A DNA stretch of 64,000 nt from DATJHM01 sp035493895 (GTDB lineage Bacteria; Chloroflexota; Ktedonobacteria; Ktedonobacterales; Ktedonobacteraceae): positions 1 through 64,000 of the forward strand of contig DATJHM010000180.1 in assembly GCA_035493895.1 (NCBI GenBank), read 5' to 3'. The notes beneath the pieces were generated by a model. It saw nothing but the letters and a program-made list of their open reading frames with translations. It did not search any database and was not told where the DNA came from. This document shows, piece after piece, positions 43,565-52,539 of the stretch. Positions within the stretch are counted from its first letter, which is position 1, and each line of letters starts with the position of its first letter. The translations under genes and the position numbers were made by a program.

Positions 43565-44679
43565 TACTCTTCCAGACCTTCTGCCTCAGTATCTTCTACC
43601 TCTTCCTCCTCCACCACGCTCTCGGTCTCAGCGGCTTTAAAGGCCACCATATTATCGCGGATCTGCCGTTCAATCGCACTGGCAACATCGCTATTCTGAC
43701 GCAGGAATTCCTTGGCATTCTCACGTCCCTGGCCGAGACGGATATCGCCAACCGTAAACCAGGCACCGCTCTTCTTCACGAGGCCCATCTCCAGGCCCAT
43801 ATCGATCAGGCCGCCTTCACGGGAAATACCCTCGCTATACATAATATCGAATTCAGCCGTCTTAAAGGGAGGAGCGACCTTATTCTTCACGACGCGTACG
43901 CGGGTGCGGCTTCCCATCGCATCCTGCCCCTGCTTAATAGTATCAGTACGGCGAATATCGAGACGTACCGAGGCATAGAACTTGAGCGCCTTACCGCCAG
44001 CAGTCACCTCGGGATTACCGAACATCACGCCAACTTTTTCACGTAACTGATTCGTAAAGATGATAGCACAGTTAGACGTACTGATTGCCCCGGTCAGTTT
44101 GCGCATGGCCTGGCTCATCAGGCGAGCCTGCAAGCCAACGTGGGAATCGCCCATCTCGCCCTCAATTTCGGCGCGTGGGACCAGAGCAGCGACCGAGTCA
44201 ATCACAATGACATCAATCGCATTACTGCGCACCAGCGAATCGACGATTTCCAGAGCCTGCTCGCCAGTATCAGGCTGAGAGATTAACATATTATTGATAT
44301 CAACGCCACATCGTGCAGCATAAATGGGATCAAACGCGTGCTCGGCATCGACAAAAGCAGCATTGCCCCCGGCCCGTTGAGCGTTTGCAATGATATGCTG
44401 GCAGAGCGTAGTTTTGCCAGAAGATTCTGGACCATAGATTTCAGTAATGCGCCCACGGGGAATGCCCCCGACGCCAAGAGCGAGGTCCAGGGCGACAGAG
44501 CCGGTCGGAATCACTTCCACCTGCACCTTCGCGGCCTCACCCAGTTTCATAATCGCCCCTTTACCGAAGCGGCGCTCGATCTGAGAGAGCACCTGATCAA
44601 TGGCCTTTTCGCGCTCAGTCATACCGGCAGTAGCGGCGGTTCCATTGCGATCTACCGAAGCTTTTTCCCTCTTACTCAT
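43564..44679 (-). CDS. recA: recombinase A
   Basis: 371 residues from the ATG at 44679; a start 12 codons upstream is also open, and neither has a strong ribosome site. Binds single-stranded DNA and ATP for strand exchange and LexA cleavage. Walker A GPESSGKTT, Walker B VIVIDSVAAL, LIFTNQLREKVGVMFG, and the polymer and DNA-binding loops GEMGDSHVGLQARLM and PEVTAGGKALKFYASVR are all present, the latter shown in part. The acidic C-terminal tail (EEEEVEDTEAEGLEE) is present. A promoter with an SOS-box-like motif lies at 44967-45001. Confidence 0.96.
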   Translation of the reverse strand: MSKREKASVDRNGTAATAGMTEREKAIDQVLSQIERRFGKGAIMKLGEAAKVQVEVIPTGSVALDLALGVGGIPRGRITEIYGPESSGKTTLCQHIIANAQRAGGNAAFVDAEHAFDPIYAARCGVDINNMLISQPDTGEQALEIVDSLVRSNAIDVIVIDSVAALVPRAEIEGEMGDSHVGLQARLMSQAMRKLTGAISTSNCAIIFTNQLREKVGVMFGNPEVTAGGKALKFYASVRLDIRRTDTIKQGQDAMGSRTRVRVVKNKVAPPFKTAEFDIMYSEGISREGGLIDMGLEMGLVKKSGAWFTVGDIRLGQGRENAKEFLRQNSDVASAIERQIRDNMVAFKAAETESVVEEEEVEDTEAEGLEE

Positions 44680-44966
44680 ATGCCCTGTGTCAGCAGGATG
44701 TACACATCTGCCCATATCCAGGCAAGGATGCGTTCACGCCTGCATTCCTCCTTCTTTTCGTTCCCTATGATGGGTGGTAAGTTCTTCTTGATGACACAAC
44801 TGTGGGCAGGCACATGGTATTCCCTGATGCATACTCTCTTTTGAGATGGTCTGTACCGTGCGTCTCCCATTGCATGCTTCTACACATATATATTCTGAGG
44901 CAAACACTAGAAACCGGAAACAGGAACGTTTGGATGGGATTTTTCGCTCCTCCACTTCCAGAAGTA
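44680..44966. other. recA 5' leader
   Basis: About 290 bases between the promoter and recA start, with no coding frame of note. It includes pyrimidine-rich stretches and the word GCATGCTTCTACAC. No riboswitch signature is recognised. Confidence 0.4.
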
Positions 44967-45001
44967 GAACAATAGTACCATAGGTTTCTTTTCCCTGTCA
45001 A
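44967..45001 (-). promoter_or_regulatory. recA promoter with a LexA-box-like dyad
   Basis: On the minus strand TTGACA (45001-44996), 18 bases, TACTAT (44977-44972). Overlapping the -10 is GTAC-TATT-GTTC (44978-44967), one mismatch from the Gram-positive type LexA box GAAC-N4-GTTC. Confidence 0.65.
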
Positions 45002-45217
45002 GCCAATAGCAGCAACGGCAGCAACGTGGCAAGAGAAAAAGAAACGGCGAGAAAACCTGACCTCCAGATCGGCAAATTGATGTGGGTGACGAAACGCATT
45101 AAGAAGAACATCTATGAGGGATGTCAGACAGGAGAAGAGGGGGTGCCAGCAAGGAGTTACCAGACTGGCCTGGTTCCCCGCTCCTCAAAAAAACCTGGAT
45201 CAGATACGAAGGGACAT

Positions 45218-45829
45218 CTACAGATCTCGACGCCCTTCAATGGCACGACCAAGAGTACCTTCATCCGCATACTCGAGGTCACTGCCCAGAGGCAAACCAC
45301 GAGCAAGCGAGGTCACACGCACATCGGGCAACTTCAGCACATCTTTAATCTCGCCACGAATAAAACCGGCGGTATAATCACCTTCAAAACCTGGATTCGT
45401 CGCAAGAATCACTTCGCGGATATTCTCGCCTTCCAGGCGTTTGAGCAATTCATCAATGCGCAGATCTTTCCGGCCAATGCCATTCATAGGAGAAAGCGCC
45501 CCATGCAGCACATGATAGAGGCCTTTATAGACGCCCGTCTTTTCCAGAGCCAGCACATCGAGTGGCTCCTCAACGACACAGACCAGCGTGCGATCGCGAC
45601 CTGGATTGCTACAGATCAAGCAAGGATCTACCTCGGTAATATTAAAGCAACGCGAACAGTAAATGATACTTTCTTTCACGCGCATAATCGCCTCTGACAG
45701 GCGGCGAGCCTGATCTGAGGGACTGCGCAAGACAAAGAAAGCCAGACGCTGCGCCGTTTTCACCCCAACCCCTGGAAGCCTGGAGAATTCCTCAATCAGC
45801 GCAGCCACAGGTGGTGCAATATCACTCAT
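45218..45829 (-). CDS. recR: recombination mediator RecR
   Basis: 203 residues. Works with RecF/RecO to load RecA. N-terminal helix-hairpin-helix (LPGVGVKTAQRLAF), a C4 zinc finger (CSRCFNITEVDPCLIC), then the TOPRIM domain (VCVVEEPLDVLALEKTG cut as VCVVEEPLDVLA, and ATNPGFEGD) and a C-terminal KVTRLARGLPLGSDLEY-like stretch. It starts four bases after the ybaB gene; ybaB-recR is a classic pair downstream of dnaX. Confidence 0.95.
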   Translation of the reverse strand: MSDIAPPVAALIEEFSRLPGVGVKTAQRLAFFVLRSPSDQARRLSEAIMRVKESIIYCSRCFNITEVDPCLICSNPGRDRTLVCVVEEPLDVLALEKTGVYKGLYHVLHGALSPMNGIGRKDLRIDELLKRLEGENIREVILATNPGFEGDYTAGFIRGEIKDVLKLPDVRVTSLARGLPLGSDLEYADEGTLGRAIEGRRDL

Positions 45830-45832
45830 CGC

Positions 45833-46129
45833 TTAAAACATTCCGGGGATCTTGATACCGCCGGTAGCATTATTCACCAACTTCTGCTGGGCAGTCGTCA
45901 CCTTATCAAAAGCATCCTTTGCAGCCGCCTTCACCATCACTTCCAGTTCAACAATATCTTCTGGCGAAAAAGCCTCAGGATCAATCTTGACCTCGCTGAT
46001 CTCATACTTGCCGCTCATCGTAATCGCAACAGCGCCACCGCCAGCAGTGCCCGTAAACTGAGTCGCCTCCAGTTCCTCCTGCATCTTCACAAGTTTCTGT
46101 TGCATTTTCTGAATCTCACGCATGTTCAT
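45833..46129 (-). CDS. ybaB: YbaB/EbfC nucleoid-associated protein
   Basis: 98 residues. Small dimeric tweezer-shaped DNA-binding protein. IQKMQQKLVKMQEELEA opens the N-terminal helix, then GGGAVAITMSGKYEISEVKID and the C-terminal KVTTAQQKLVN. It sits between dnaX and recR, as in most bacteria. Confidence 0.93.
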   Translation of the reverse strand: MNMREIQKMQQKLVKMQEELEATQFTGTAGGGAVAITMSGKYEISEVKIDPEAFSPEDIVELEVMVKAAAKDAFDKVTTAQQKLVNNATGGIKIPGMF

Positions 46130-46144
46130 GGATAGCTTTGCTCC

Positions 46145-48484
46145 TTACTTCGGACGAATTTCCTTAATATTCGCTTTAAATAAGCGCACAATTTCTTGAG
46201 CCACCGGATCACCCCTCCCCTGTTGTTCCACACGAGCCTGGCGATTCATACTGCTCTCTTCAGTACGCTTCTTCTCTCCAGTAGTATTCTCTCTCACTAT
46301 ATGCATTCTGGCAAGTGGGGGAGAGGGAGGATGGAGTTCTGGCGAGGTAGCGGGTGGCCTTGAAACAGGTGCCTGCGCCTCCTGGACAGATACCAGTCTG
46401 GGTGGTGATTGCGTCAGCGTTTCAACCTGAGCAAGCGGCTGGGACGGCATGACCGAAGAGGGCCGCTTCTCCGTCGCAGGTCGCTCTTGAAAGGCCGAAT
46501 TACGAGACCGAGCCATCATCGACGAATACAAAGTATTTCCATTACTGCCATCAGAAGGTGTGGATGGAGGCGGAATAATCATAGATGAGCCAGATTGACC
46601 CGGGGCAATCAGCTTAACCCGGCACGTCTGCTGAAGCTCCACTTTCATAGCCCATTCAATCACCTGACGACGCTCTTCATTATCTTGCAGGCGCTTATAA
46701 TGAAAATCCGCTCCGGCCCGCAACACCACCACTGGCGACTCACGCGTGCCTTCGATAGCCAGCACCGTATAATTATTGAGCAAAGCCTGAATTAATGGGC
46801 CATCTTTTGTCGACTTCGAGCGTACGCGGCGCTTAATGTATTCCCACTTTTCTTTGACATCCTGCACAGTTAACGCAGGGAAATCTGCCTCCGCCTGTTC
46901 AGCGAGATAAGGAGTGACAGGCACAGCAGGTATGAGTGATTCAGAAGGCGGAGTGACCGGCACAGTTTCCGCTGGCGGCGTTGCAGCGTGCACAGGAGCA
47001 GAGGGAAGCGGCGCGTCAGCTGGTTCCTCATCTTCTTCAACATAGGAGAGAGTATCCCACTCTGGAAGTTCTGCATCAGCGGAGATCTCCGGCTCATCAT
47101 GCTCATCATCGTCGCTGCCCGGCGACATCTCGATAGTAGAAGGAGGCGTCGTCGGTATCTCAGGGGGAACAGGCGAGGCAGCGACTGGCGCGGGACGTGT
47201 TGGGGCTGGCTCCTGGCGAACGGGGGAAGATGGCGGGTAAGATTCCACGCGAGCAGGGGCAGGAGGTTGCTGGCGCGTTGGGGCAGGAGGCTGCACAGGT
47301 TGCTGGCGAGCTGGCGGTTCAGACGTGCGTGCAGGATGGGAAGCGGCTGCTGTTGGCGCAAACGAATGGGTCGAGACATCCACATTCCCCTTGCGGCGAT
47401 GTAATTCTATACAGGCCAGTAAAGCCAGTTCCAGACCAAGCTGAGGAGTGCCAAGATTTTTCTGCATCAACTCATTTTGCGCAAAAACGCGCGCACACTC
47501 AGTCAATTCTTCCAATGCAAAAAGCCGGGCAATCTCTTGAATTTCTTTGATCTCATCTGCCGTATTATCAAGGATCTCAGTGACATCGGCACCGGCGCGG
47601 GCAAGCATCATAGCGCGAAAAAACTCGGCGACCTGCGTATTGACCTGGCGCAGATCCGCACCTGCCTCAGACAGAGTATGAATCAAGTGCAGGCCCTCGG
47701 GACTCTCAAGCTGCGCGATATGCAAAATCAGTTTTTGAATTGCGCGAGGATCGGCAACGCCCAGCATCGTCTGGATCTGAGCAAGAGAGATGCTCTGGCC
47801 CGAATACGCTATCGCCTGATCCAACAGACTTAAAGCATCGCGCATACCACCGGAGGCAGCACGCGCCAACAGTTCGGCAGCGCCCTGCTCAAGCGCCACC
47901 TGCTCCTCAGCCGCGACATAATTCAGGCGGTCAATCAGCTGCTTCAGCGTGAAGCGTTTGAAATCAAAGCGTTGGCAGCGAGAAAGCACCGTGGGCAGCA
48001 GTTTATGCACATCAGTGGTAGCCAGCACAAAAATGGCGTGAGGGGGAGGCTCCTCAAGAGTTTTTAGCAGCGCATTAAAGGCTTCAGTCGTCAGCATATG
48101 CGCCTCGTCCAGAATGTAGACCTTATACTTTCCGGTTGCAGGCGGCATCATCACCTTATCGCGCAACTCACGAATGCTATCAATGCCACGATTAGAAGCC
48201 GCATCGATCTCGATCACATTAAAAGACGAGCCAGCAGTAATTTCGCGGCACTGATCACAAACATTGCAGGGTTCGCCATCATGAGAATTGAGGCAATTAA
48301 TGGTTTTGGCGAGCAGGCGAGCCATGCTAGTTTTGCCGGTACCGCGCGGACCAGTAAAGAGATAAGCATGAGAAAGGTTGCCAGTATTCACCGCATTTTT
48401 CAGCGTGCGAATGCTCGCCTCCTGACCGACGAGGTCGGAGAACGTTTGCGAACGCCACTTTCGGTAGAGAGATTGTGAGGCCAT
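46145..48484 (-). CDS. dnaX: DNA polymerase III subunit gamma/tau
   Basis: 779 residues from the ATG at 48484 (MASQSLYRKWRSQ). Clamp-loader ATPase. Walker A TGPRGTGKTSMAR, zinc-binding cysteines (CLNSHDGEPCNVCDQC), Walker B ILDEAHML, sensor SRCQRFDFKR-like. Domain III follows to about 365. The rest is a very Pro/Ala/Gln-rich linker (about 370-510) and a C-terminal domain (about 535-640) with a further low-complexity tail. The tail is longer than in E. coli tau. No obvious slippery A-run for a gamma frameshift was noticed. Confidence 0.93.
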   Translation of the reverse strand: MASQSLYRKWRSQTFSDLVGQEASIRTLKNAVNTGNLSHAYLFTGPRGTGKTSMARLLAKTINCLNSHDGEPCNVCDQCREITAGSSFNVIEIDAASNRGIDSIRELRDKVMMPPATGKYKVYILDEAHMLTTEAFNALLKTLEEPPPHAIFVLATTDVHKLLPTVLSRCQRFDFKRFTLKQLIDRLNYVAAEEQVALEQGAAELLARAASGGMRDALSLLDQAIAYSGQSISLAQIQTMLGVADPRAIQKLILHIAQLESPEGLHLIHTLSEAGADLRQVNTQVAEFFRAMMLARAGADVTEILDNTADEIKEIQEIARLFALEELTECARVFAQNELMQKNLGTPQLGLELALLACIELHRRKGNVDVSTHSFAPTAAASHPARTSEPPARQQPVQPPAPTRQQPPAPARVESYPPSSPVRQEPAPTRPAPVAASPVPPEIPTTPPSTIEMSPGSDDDEHDEPEISADAELPEWDTLSYVEEDEEPADAPLPSAPVHAATPPAETVPVTPPSESLIPAVPVTPYLAEQAEADFPALTVQDVKEKWEYIKRRVRSKSTKDGPLIQALLNNYTVLAIEGTRESPVVVLRAGADFHYKRLQDNEERRQVIEWAMKVELQQTCRVKLIAPGQSGSSMIIPPPSTPSDGSNGNTLYSSMMARSRNSAFQERPATEKRPSSVMPSQPLAQVETLTQSPPRLVSVQEAQAPVSRPPATSPELHPPSPPLARMHIVRENTTGEKKRTEESSMNRQARVEQQGRGDPVAQEIVRLFKANIKEIRPK

Positions 48485-48651
48485 AATTTCTTCGTAACTC
48501 CCGCCTATGTATGCGTATGACGGGCCAGGCCGCCCCTCCTGACACACAGAAGATTATTCACGCTCAGAAGATAAACATCATTCTTGTATTTATTTGATAC
48601 AACAAGCCAGCCGACCGGGGAGAAGACGGTTCGCTGCAAAAGCTGAGGACC

Positions 48652-48852
48652 AGACGCAGAAAACCGACTTTCGCCCGAGCCTGCCGGTTAGCGCAATCAG
48701 GCGACCCTGCGGCACCCAGAGCGGTCCATTTACCGTTGCTTCCTCACGGACCTGGCGGGGTTCATGAACATCTGCCGCGCAGGACCCAATTACGCCAACC
48801 GACAGGCTCGGAAGAAAATCGGTTCTTCACGCGTAATTTGTATCCACGAGAC
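48652..48852 (-). ncRNA. ffs: signal recognition particle RNA (Alu-less, about 200 nt)
   Basis: Minus-strand sequence contains the SRP54-binding region: GTTCATGAACC, CAGGTCC-GTGA-GGAAGCA (a GNRA tetraloop, GUGA) and GGTGCCGCAGGGTCGCCTG. A long closing helix pairs CCGAGCCTG with CAGGCTCGG and continues through AACCGA/TCGGTT. The 5' end is set by the promoter at 48859-48887; the 3' end is approximate. No Alu-domain sequence is seen at the 5' side, so this is between the short E. coli and long B. subtilis types. It lies just upstream of dnaX, as scr does in Bacillus. Confidence 0.9.
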
Positions 48853-48858
48853 AGATGC

Positions 48859-48887
48859 ATTGTACTCCTCTACTGGTGATTTGTCAA
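48859..48887 (-). promoter_or_regulatory. SRP RNA promoter
   Basis: TTGACA (48887-48882), exactly 17 bases, TACAAT (48864-48859) on the minus strand: near consensus, as expected for an abundant RNA. The start is predicted near 48852. It lies in the short gap after the MTA phosphorylase gene. Confidence 0.85.
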
Positions 48888-48894
48888 CTACTTT

Positions 48895-49770
48895 CTATGA
48901 CAGATATTTGCCAATCAACAGGTTATACCGCTCTTTAGCCTCAGCAGGAATGAGCTCGGGAGCCGTCATAATCGCGCTTGCCAGAGAACTTGCACAGCCA
49001 CAGGTCAGGGAAGCACGCGTCTGCGGAATGTGCTGCGCCACCTGTTGCAGAATGCGTTGTGCATTGGTAATATTTGCATTGAGATTGGCAATCACCAGCT
49101 CGACCGTCACCGACTCCTCAGACTCGTGCCAGCAATCGTAATCAGTCACGCAAGCAATCGTCGCATAGCAGAGTTCCGCCTCGCGAGCCAGTTTCGCCTC
49201 AGGTAACGCTGTCATACCGATAACGTCCATGCCCCACGAGCGATATGCATTCGACTCGGCCTTCGTCGAGAAAAGCGGTCCCTCCATGCAGACATACGTG
49301 CCACCGGTATGTACACGTACATCGGGCAAAGCATGGGCCGCATTTTGCAAAAGCTGACTGAGATGAGGGCAGAAGGGTTCGGCGAAGGTGCAATGCACGA
49401 CCACACCACCCTCAAAAAAGCTATTCACCCGGCTTTTTGTGCGATCAAAAATCTGGTCCGGAATCACCAGATCGCGGGGAGCAATATGCTCGCGCAAGCT
49501 ACCAACGGCGCTCACCGAGATCACATGCTCCACGCCCAGACTTTTCAAAGCCCAGATATTGGCGCGCACCGGAATCTCCGTAGGGCTCAGACGATGACCA
49601 CGGCCATGACGCGGCAGAAAGGCCATAGAAACGCCATTGACCTGTCCAACCGTAATACAATCGCTGGGATCGCCGAAAGGTGTCTGCACCTTCACCTCTT
49701 GCGTTTCCGTCATTCCGGCCATACGATATAAGCCGCTGCCACCAATCACGCCGATAGTTGCCTGTGGCAT
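48895..49770 (-). CDS. mtnP: S-methyl-5'-thioadenosine phosphorylase
   Basis: 291 residues from the ATG at 49770, which has GGGAGGG eight bases upstream. Phosphorolysis of methylthioadenosine to adenine and methylthioribose-1-phosphate in methionine salvage. GVIGGSGLY, FLPRHGRGHRLSP, SVSAVGSLRE, CMEGPLFSTKAES and IGMTALPEAKLAREAELCYA are the family blocks, the last shown in part. Standard length. A TyrRS gene lies upstream on the same strand. Confidence 0.93.
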   Translation of the reverse strand: MPQATIGVIGGSGLYRMAGMTETQEVKVQTPFGDPSDCITVGQVNGVSMAFLPRHGRGHRLSPTEIPVRANIWALKSLGVEHVISVSAVGSLREHIAPRDLVIPDQIFDRTKSRVNSFFEGGVVVHCTFAEPFCPHLSQLLQNAAHALPDVRVHTGGTYVCMEGPLFSTKAESNAYRSWGMDVIGMTALPEAKLAREAELCYATIACVTDYDCWHESEESVTVELVIANLNANITNAQRILQQVAQHIPQTRASLTCGCASSLASAIMTAPELIPAEAKERYNLLIGKYLS

Positions 49771-49866
49771 AGAATAAGCCCTCCCTGCCAAATGAAAGTA
49801 CAACGACATGTATAAAAAACGCCTCATACATGGTGTGCCAGAACATCTTCTCTCGACGCGATGAAG

Positions 49867-51102
49867 CTAGCCTTTAAGACGAATATAGCGCAGTTTGCCT
49901 ACTTTTATAATAGCACCAGCCACGATAGGCACCACAAATTCAGGGTCCTGAACAGGCTGCGCGTGGGCAGGATCACCCTCGGGCATAAAAGTGACCGCAT
50001 TCTGTTTGATGAGTTGGCGTGCTTTATTGCGGCTCTCCGCCAGATTGGCATTGAGCATCACATCCACGATCGTAGTCGGAGTTGTGAGCGCGTAATCAGG
50101 GATATCGCTCGGTAGCTGGCGATTTGTAAACTGACGTATGAAGTGCGCCTCCGCCTCCTGAGCGGCATCTGGCGAATGGAACTCAGCAACGATTTCACGA
50201 GCCATACGGCGTTTGACATCGCGTGGATTGAGCGTGCCTGCCGCCATTTTCTGCTCAAACTCAGTCAGCTCAGCTCCGTCAATAGAAGTGAGCGCCTCAA
50301 AGTAAGTACGCATCGCATGATCGGGCAGCGACATCAACTTGCCATACATATCATCGGGCGGGGTCGTAATCGCGATATAGTTATCGAGCGATTTCCCCAT
50401 CTTCTTCACACCATCCAGGCCAACGATCAGATTGACCGTCAGGATCTGCTGTGATGCTTGCCCGAAGATCGGTTGCAGTTCACGACCGACGAGAAGATTG
50501 AACGTCTGATCGGTGCCCCCGATCTCAACATCGGCACGTAAAGCGACAGAATCATATCCCTGTAAAAGCGGGTACATAAACTCGGCAAGGTAGATCTCAA
50601 TGCCGCTTTTGTAGCGCTTCGAAAAATCGTCACGTTCGAGCATCTGAGCGACCGTCTTATACCCAAGCAGCTTAATAGCATCACCCAGATTAAATTGGTC
50701 AAACCACTCACTTTGCCAGCGAACCTCGGTCTGCTCCCGATCAACAATCTTAAAAAATTGATCCAGATAGGTAGCAGCATTCGATTTCACCTGTTCAGCC
50801 GTCAGGGGTTTACGCGCCTCGACGCGTCCACTTGGATCGCCCAGCCGAGCGGTCCAGTCGCCGATAACGACCACAGTTTTGTGGCCCATGCGCTGGAACT
50901 GGCGAAGTTTGCGGAAAACGACGGCGTGGCCAATCGTCAGCTCGTAATGGGTCGGGTCTACCCCGAGCTTTACACGCAGCGGCTCACCCTTATTGCCCTC
51001 AACGAGCAGGCGGCGGAGATCCGCTTCTTTCTCGACCTGAGCGACGCCACGCGTCAGCAGATGGTCGATCTCTTTAGCAGTAGGTTGCAGTCTTACAGTC
51101 AC
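49867..51102 (-). CDS. tyrS: tyrosyl-tRNA synthetase (TyrZ type)
   Basis: 411 residues from a GTG at 51102, chosen for GGGAGG five bases upstream; the open frame runs to 51219. Charges tRNA-Tyr. HIGH-type box in DPTHYELTIGHAV, GDWTARLGDPSGR, DVEIGGTDQTFNLLVGR in part, and the KMSKS loop reading KKMGKSLDN. A C-terminal S4-like RNA-binding domain (VDVMLNANLAESRNKARQLI cut as ARQLIKQNAV) closes it. No T-box leader was found. Confidence 0.93.
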   Translation of the reverse strand: MTVRLQPTAKEIDHLLTRGVAQVEKEADLRRLLVEGNKGEPLRVKLGVDPTHYELTIGHAVVFRKLRQFQRMGHKTVVVIGDWTARLGDPSGRVEARKPLTAEQVKSNAATYLDQFFKIVDREQTEVRWQSEWFDQFNLGDAIKLLGYKTVAQMLERDDFSKRYKSGIEIYLAEFMYPLLQGYDSVALRADVEIGGTDQTFNLLVGRELQPIFGQASQQILTVNLIVGLDGVKKMGKSLDNYIAITTPPDDMYGKLMSLPDHAMRTYFEALTSIDGAELTEFEQKMAAGTLNPRDVKRRMAREIVAEFHSPDAAQEAEAHFIRQFTNRQLPSDIPDYALTTPTTIVDVMLNANLAESRNKARQLIKQNAVTFMPEGDPAHAQPVQDPEFVVPIVAGAIIKVGKLRYIRLKG

Positions 51103-51177
51103 CTCGGCCTCCCGGTGGAATAGTTGCGATATTGCACCAGCATTGTAGCAGAACAAACGCACCACGTCGAGTGGATA

Positions 51178-51258
51178 AAACTTTGATAGTGTCCATATCA
51201 AAGTTTCTTTAGTATCCATATCAGAATTTCTATGTAGTAGCCATCAAAGATTCTAACA
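51178..51258. repeat. 11-bp inverted repeat and three tandem 23-25-base units between tyrS and hsp20
   Basis: AAACTTTGATA and TATCAAAGTTT (51178-51188 and 51196-51206) form a perfect 11-bp dyad around a 7-base centre. Three direct units start with TAGT at 51187, 51210 and 51235 and share TCCATATCA and TTTCT-type words. They lie in the divergent intergenic region, so operator or regulator-array function for Hsp20 is possible. Confidence 0.75.
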
Positions 51259-51410
51259 CAATTCTTACACTTCGCTTATACGAATCTAACACAGCGTGAG
51301 TTATAGTATGTGCAGAGAAAGAAATGAGATATCGGAAAGAACTGAACGAGGTCCAATAAGGGCTTCGTTCCACCGAAAACAAAAAAGAGAGAACAAAAGG
51401 AGATACAATC

Positions 51411-51854
51411 ATGGCAAACATCACCCGTTACAATCCGTTTAGCGAGGCTGTTTCGCTGCGTGAGGCTATGGATCGTCTTTTTGAAGATAGCTTCATCTCG
51501 CCACGTGTCAGCAGCGTATTCAGCGGTCGTGGAGTTGCCGCGAATCTGTATGAGACTGCCAATGGGTTTATCCTGCAAATACCGATGCCAGGCGTCAAAG
51601 CAGAAGAGGTCGAGATTACCGCTCAGCAAGACACCCTCAATCTGAAATGGCAGAGCCGCGTACAGGTACCAGAAGGGGCCACTGCACACTGGACCGGCTT
51701 CCAGGGTGGTCAGTATCAGCAGAGCTTCACCTTGCCGACGACGATTAACGCCGAAGGGGCCGAGGCACATTATACTGACGGTATTCTCACCCTCACGCTG
51801 CCAAAGGCCGAGCATGCCAAAGCACGTACAGTGAAAGTGAACGCCGTCAAATAA
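51411..51854 (+). CDS. Hsp20/alpha-crystallin family small heat-shock protein
   Basis: 147 residues; AAAGGAG precedes the ATG. An ATP-independent holdase. Short N-terminal arm (NPFSEAVSLREAMDRLFED), alpha-crystallin beta-sandwich (ANLYETANGFILQIPMPGV cut to ETANGFILQIPMPGV, then EGAEAHYTDGILTLTLPK), and a short tail with VKV in the place of the usual IXI. A strong terminator follows. Control elements in the divergent gap are described separately. Confidence 0.92.
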   Translation: MANITRYNPFSEAVSLREAMDRLFEDSFISPRVSSVFSGRGVAANLYETANGFILQIPMPGVKAEEVEITAQQDTLNLKWQSRVQVPEGATAHWTGFQGGQYQQSFTLPTTINAEGAEAHYTDGILTLTLPKAEHAKARTVKVNAVK

Positions 51855-51912
51855 GCGACTCATTCAACAGATCCTTATCCCGCGCTCCATCCAGAGCATT
51901 GAGTCCTTGTTG

Positions 51913-51957
51913 GTGGGTTCTTGTAGAGCAAAACGTTCTACAAGAACCCACTTTTTT
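51913..51957 (+). terminator. intrinsic terminator of the hsp20 gene
   Basis: A perfect 15-bp stem (51913-51927 with 51937-51951) and six Ts at 51952-51957. Confidence 0.93.
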
Positions 51958-52000
51958 GTGTATGCAGATTATCAATGTCCGTCCCAATTTTTTTGAAAAT

Positions 52001-52194
52001 GCTACACAGCCTACACAATGGTGGATGTGATCGGGATCTTGACCCTACATCATCGCAATACGAGGGCTACATGGCCCTACATCTTATGTATTTGTGACGC
52101 GCTACAAAGATTTTTTCAAAAAAGCTACACATCCTACATGAATGTGGATTTGATCGGGATCTTACCCCTACACTGCCCCCTACACCAGTCCTGC
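52001..52194. repeat. TGTAG-rich dispersed repeat, copy 2 (inverted), with an internal tandem duplication
   Basis: Its reverse complement matches the block at 25691-25833 landmark for landmark. Within it, on the plus strand, GCTACACA, CCTACA, TGGTGGAT or TGTGGAT and TGATCGGGATCTT recur at about 52011-52060 and 52123-52175, so one unit of about 50 bases is duplicated with a 112-base period. Confidence 0.85.
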
Positions 52195-52487
52195 ACATTC
52201 CCCATGTCGATGTTGCACGGTCTCTCTCTCAGGCGACATCGTTGTGAGAACAGGGTGGGAGGTTTTTTTTGCCTCTTCTCTTATAGATATTCGACAGGTG
52301 ATGAGATTTCTGAAGGGTGTGTATGAGATTCGAATCCATTGAAGCGTATGACCGGGCCAAGGGTGCAGACGAGTTCCCGGATACAGTGTTAGGCACAGAC
52401 AAGCCGCGCCCCTGCGGGTCTGTTAAACCTCATTGTGTCTTTTTGGTGACAGGCGAGGCGGTGGGAAGTGGTGGCGTGCCATGTCGT

Positions 52488-52539
52488 GGGGCGAGATGGC
52501 CGGGGGGGCCGGACGCCATTCGACATGGCGTCTCTACTG
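52488..52539. repeat. hairpin repeat family GACGCCAT, copy B
   Basis: GGGGCGAGATGGCCGG, G-rich spacer, GGACGCCAT-TCGAC-ATGGCGTC, TCTACTG: same order and orientation as copies at 25460, 61934 and 62017. Confidence 0.9.

Noticed and set aside
46145..48484. Programmed frameshift producing gamma from dnaX
   Set aside because: No A-AAA-AAG-type slippery run with a following stem was seen near the end of domain III on a visual pass.
51103..51410. T-box leader for tyrS
   Set aside because: No AGGGTGGNACCGCG-type antiterminator is seen upstream of the tyrS start on the minus strand.
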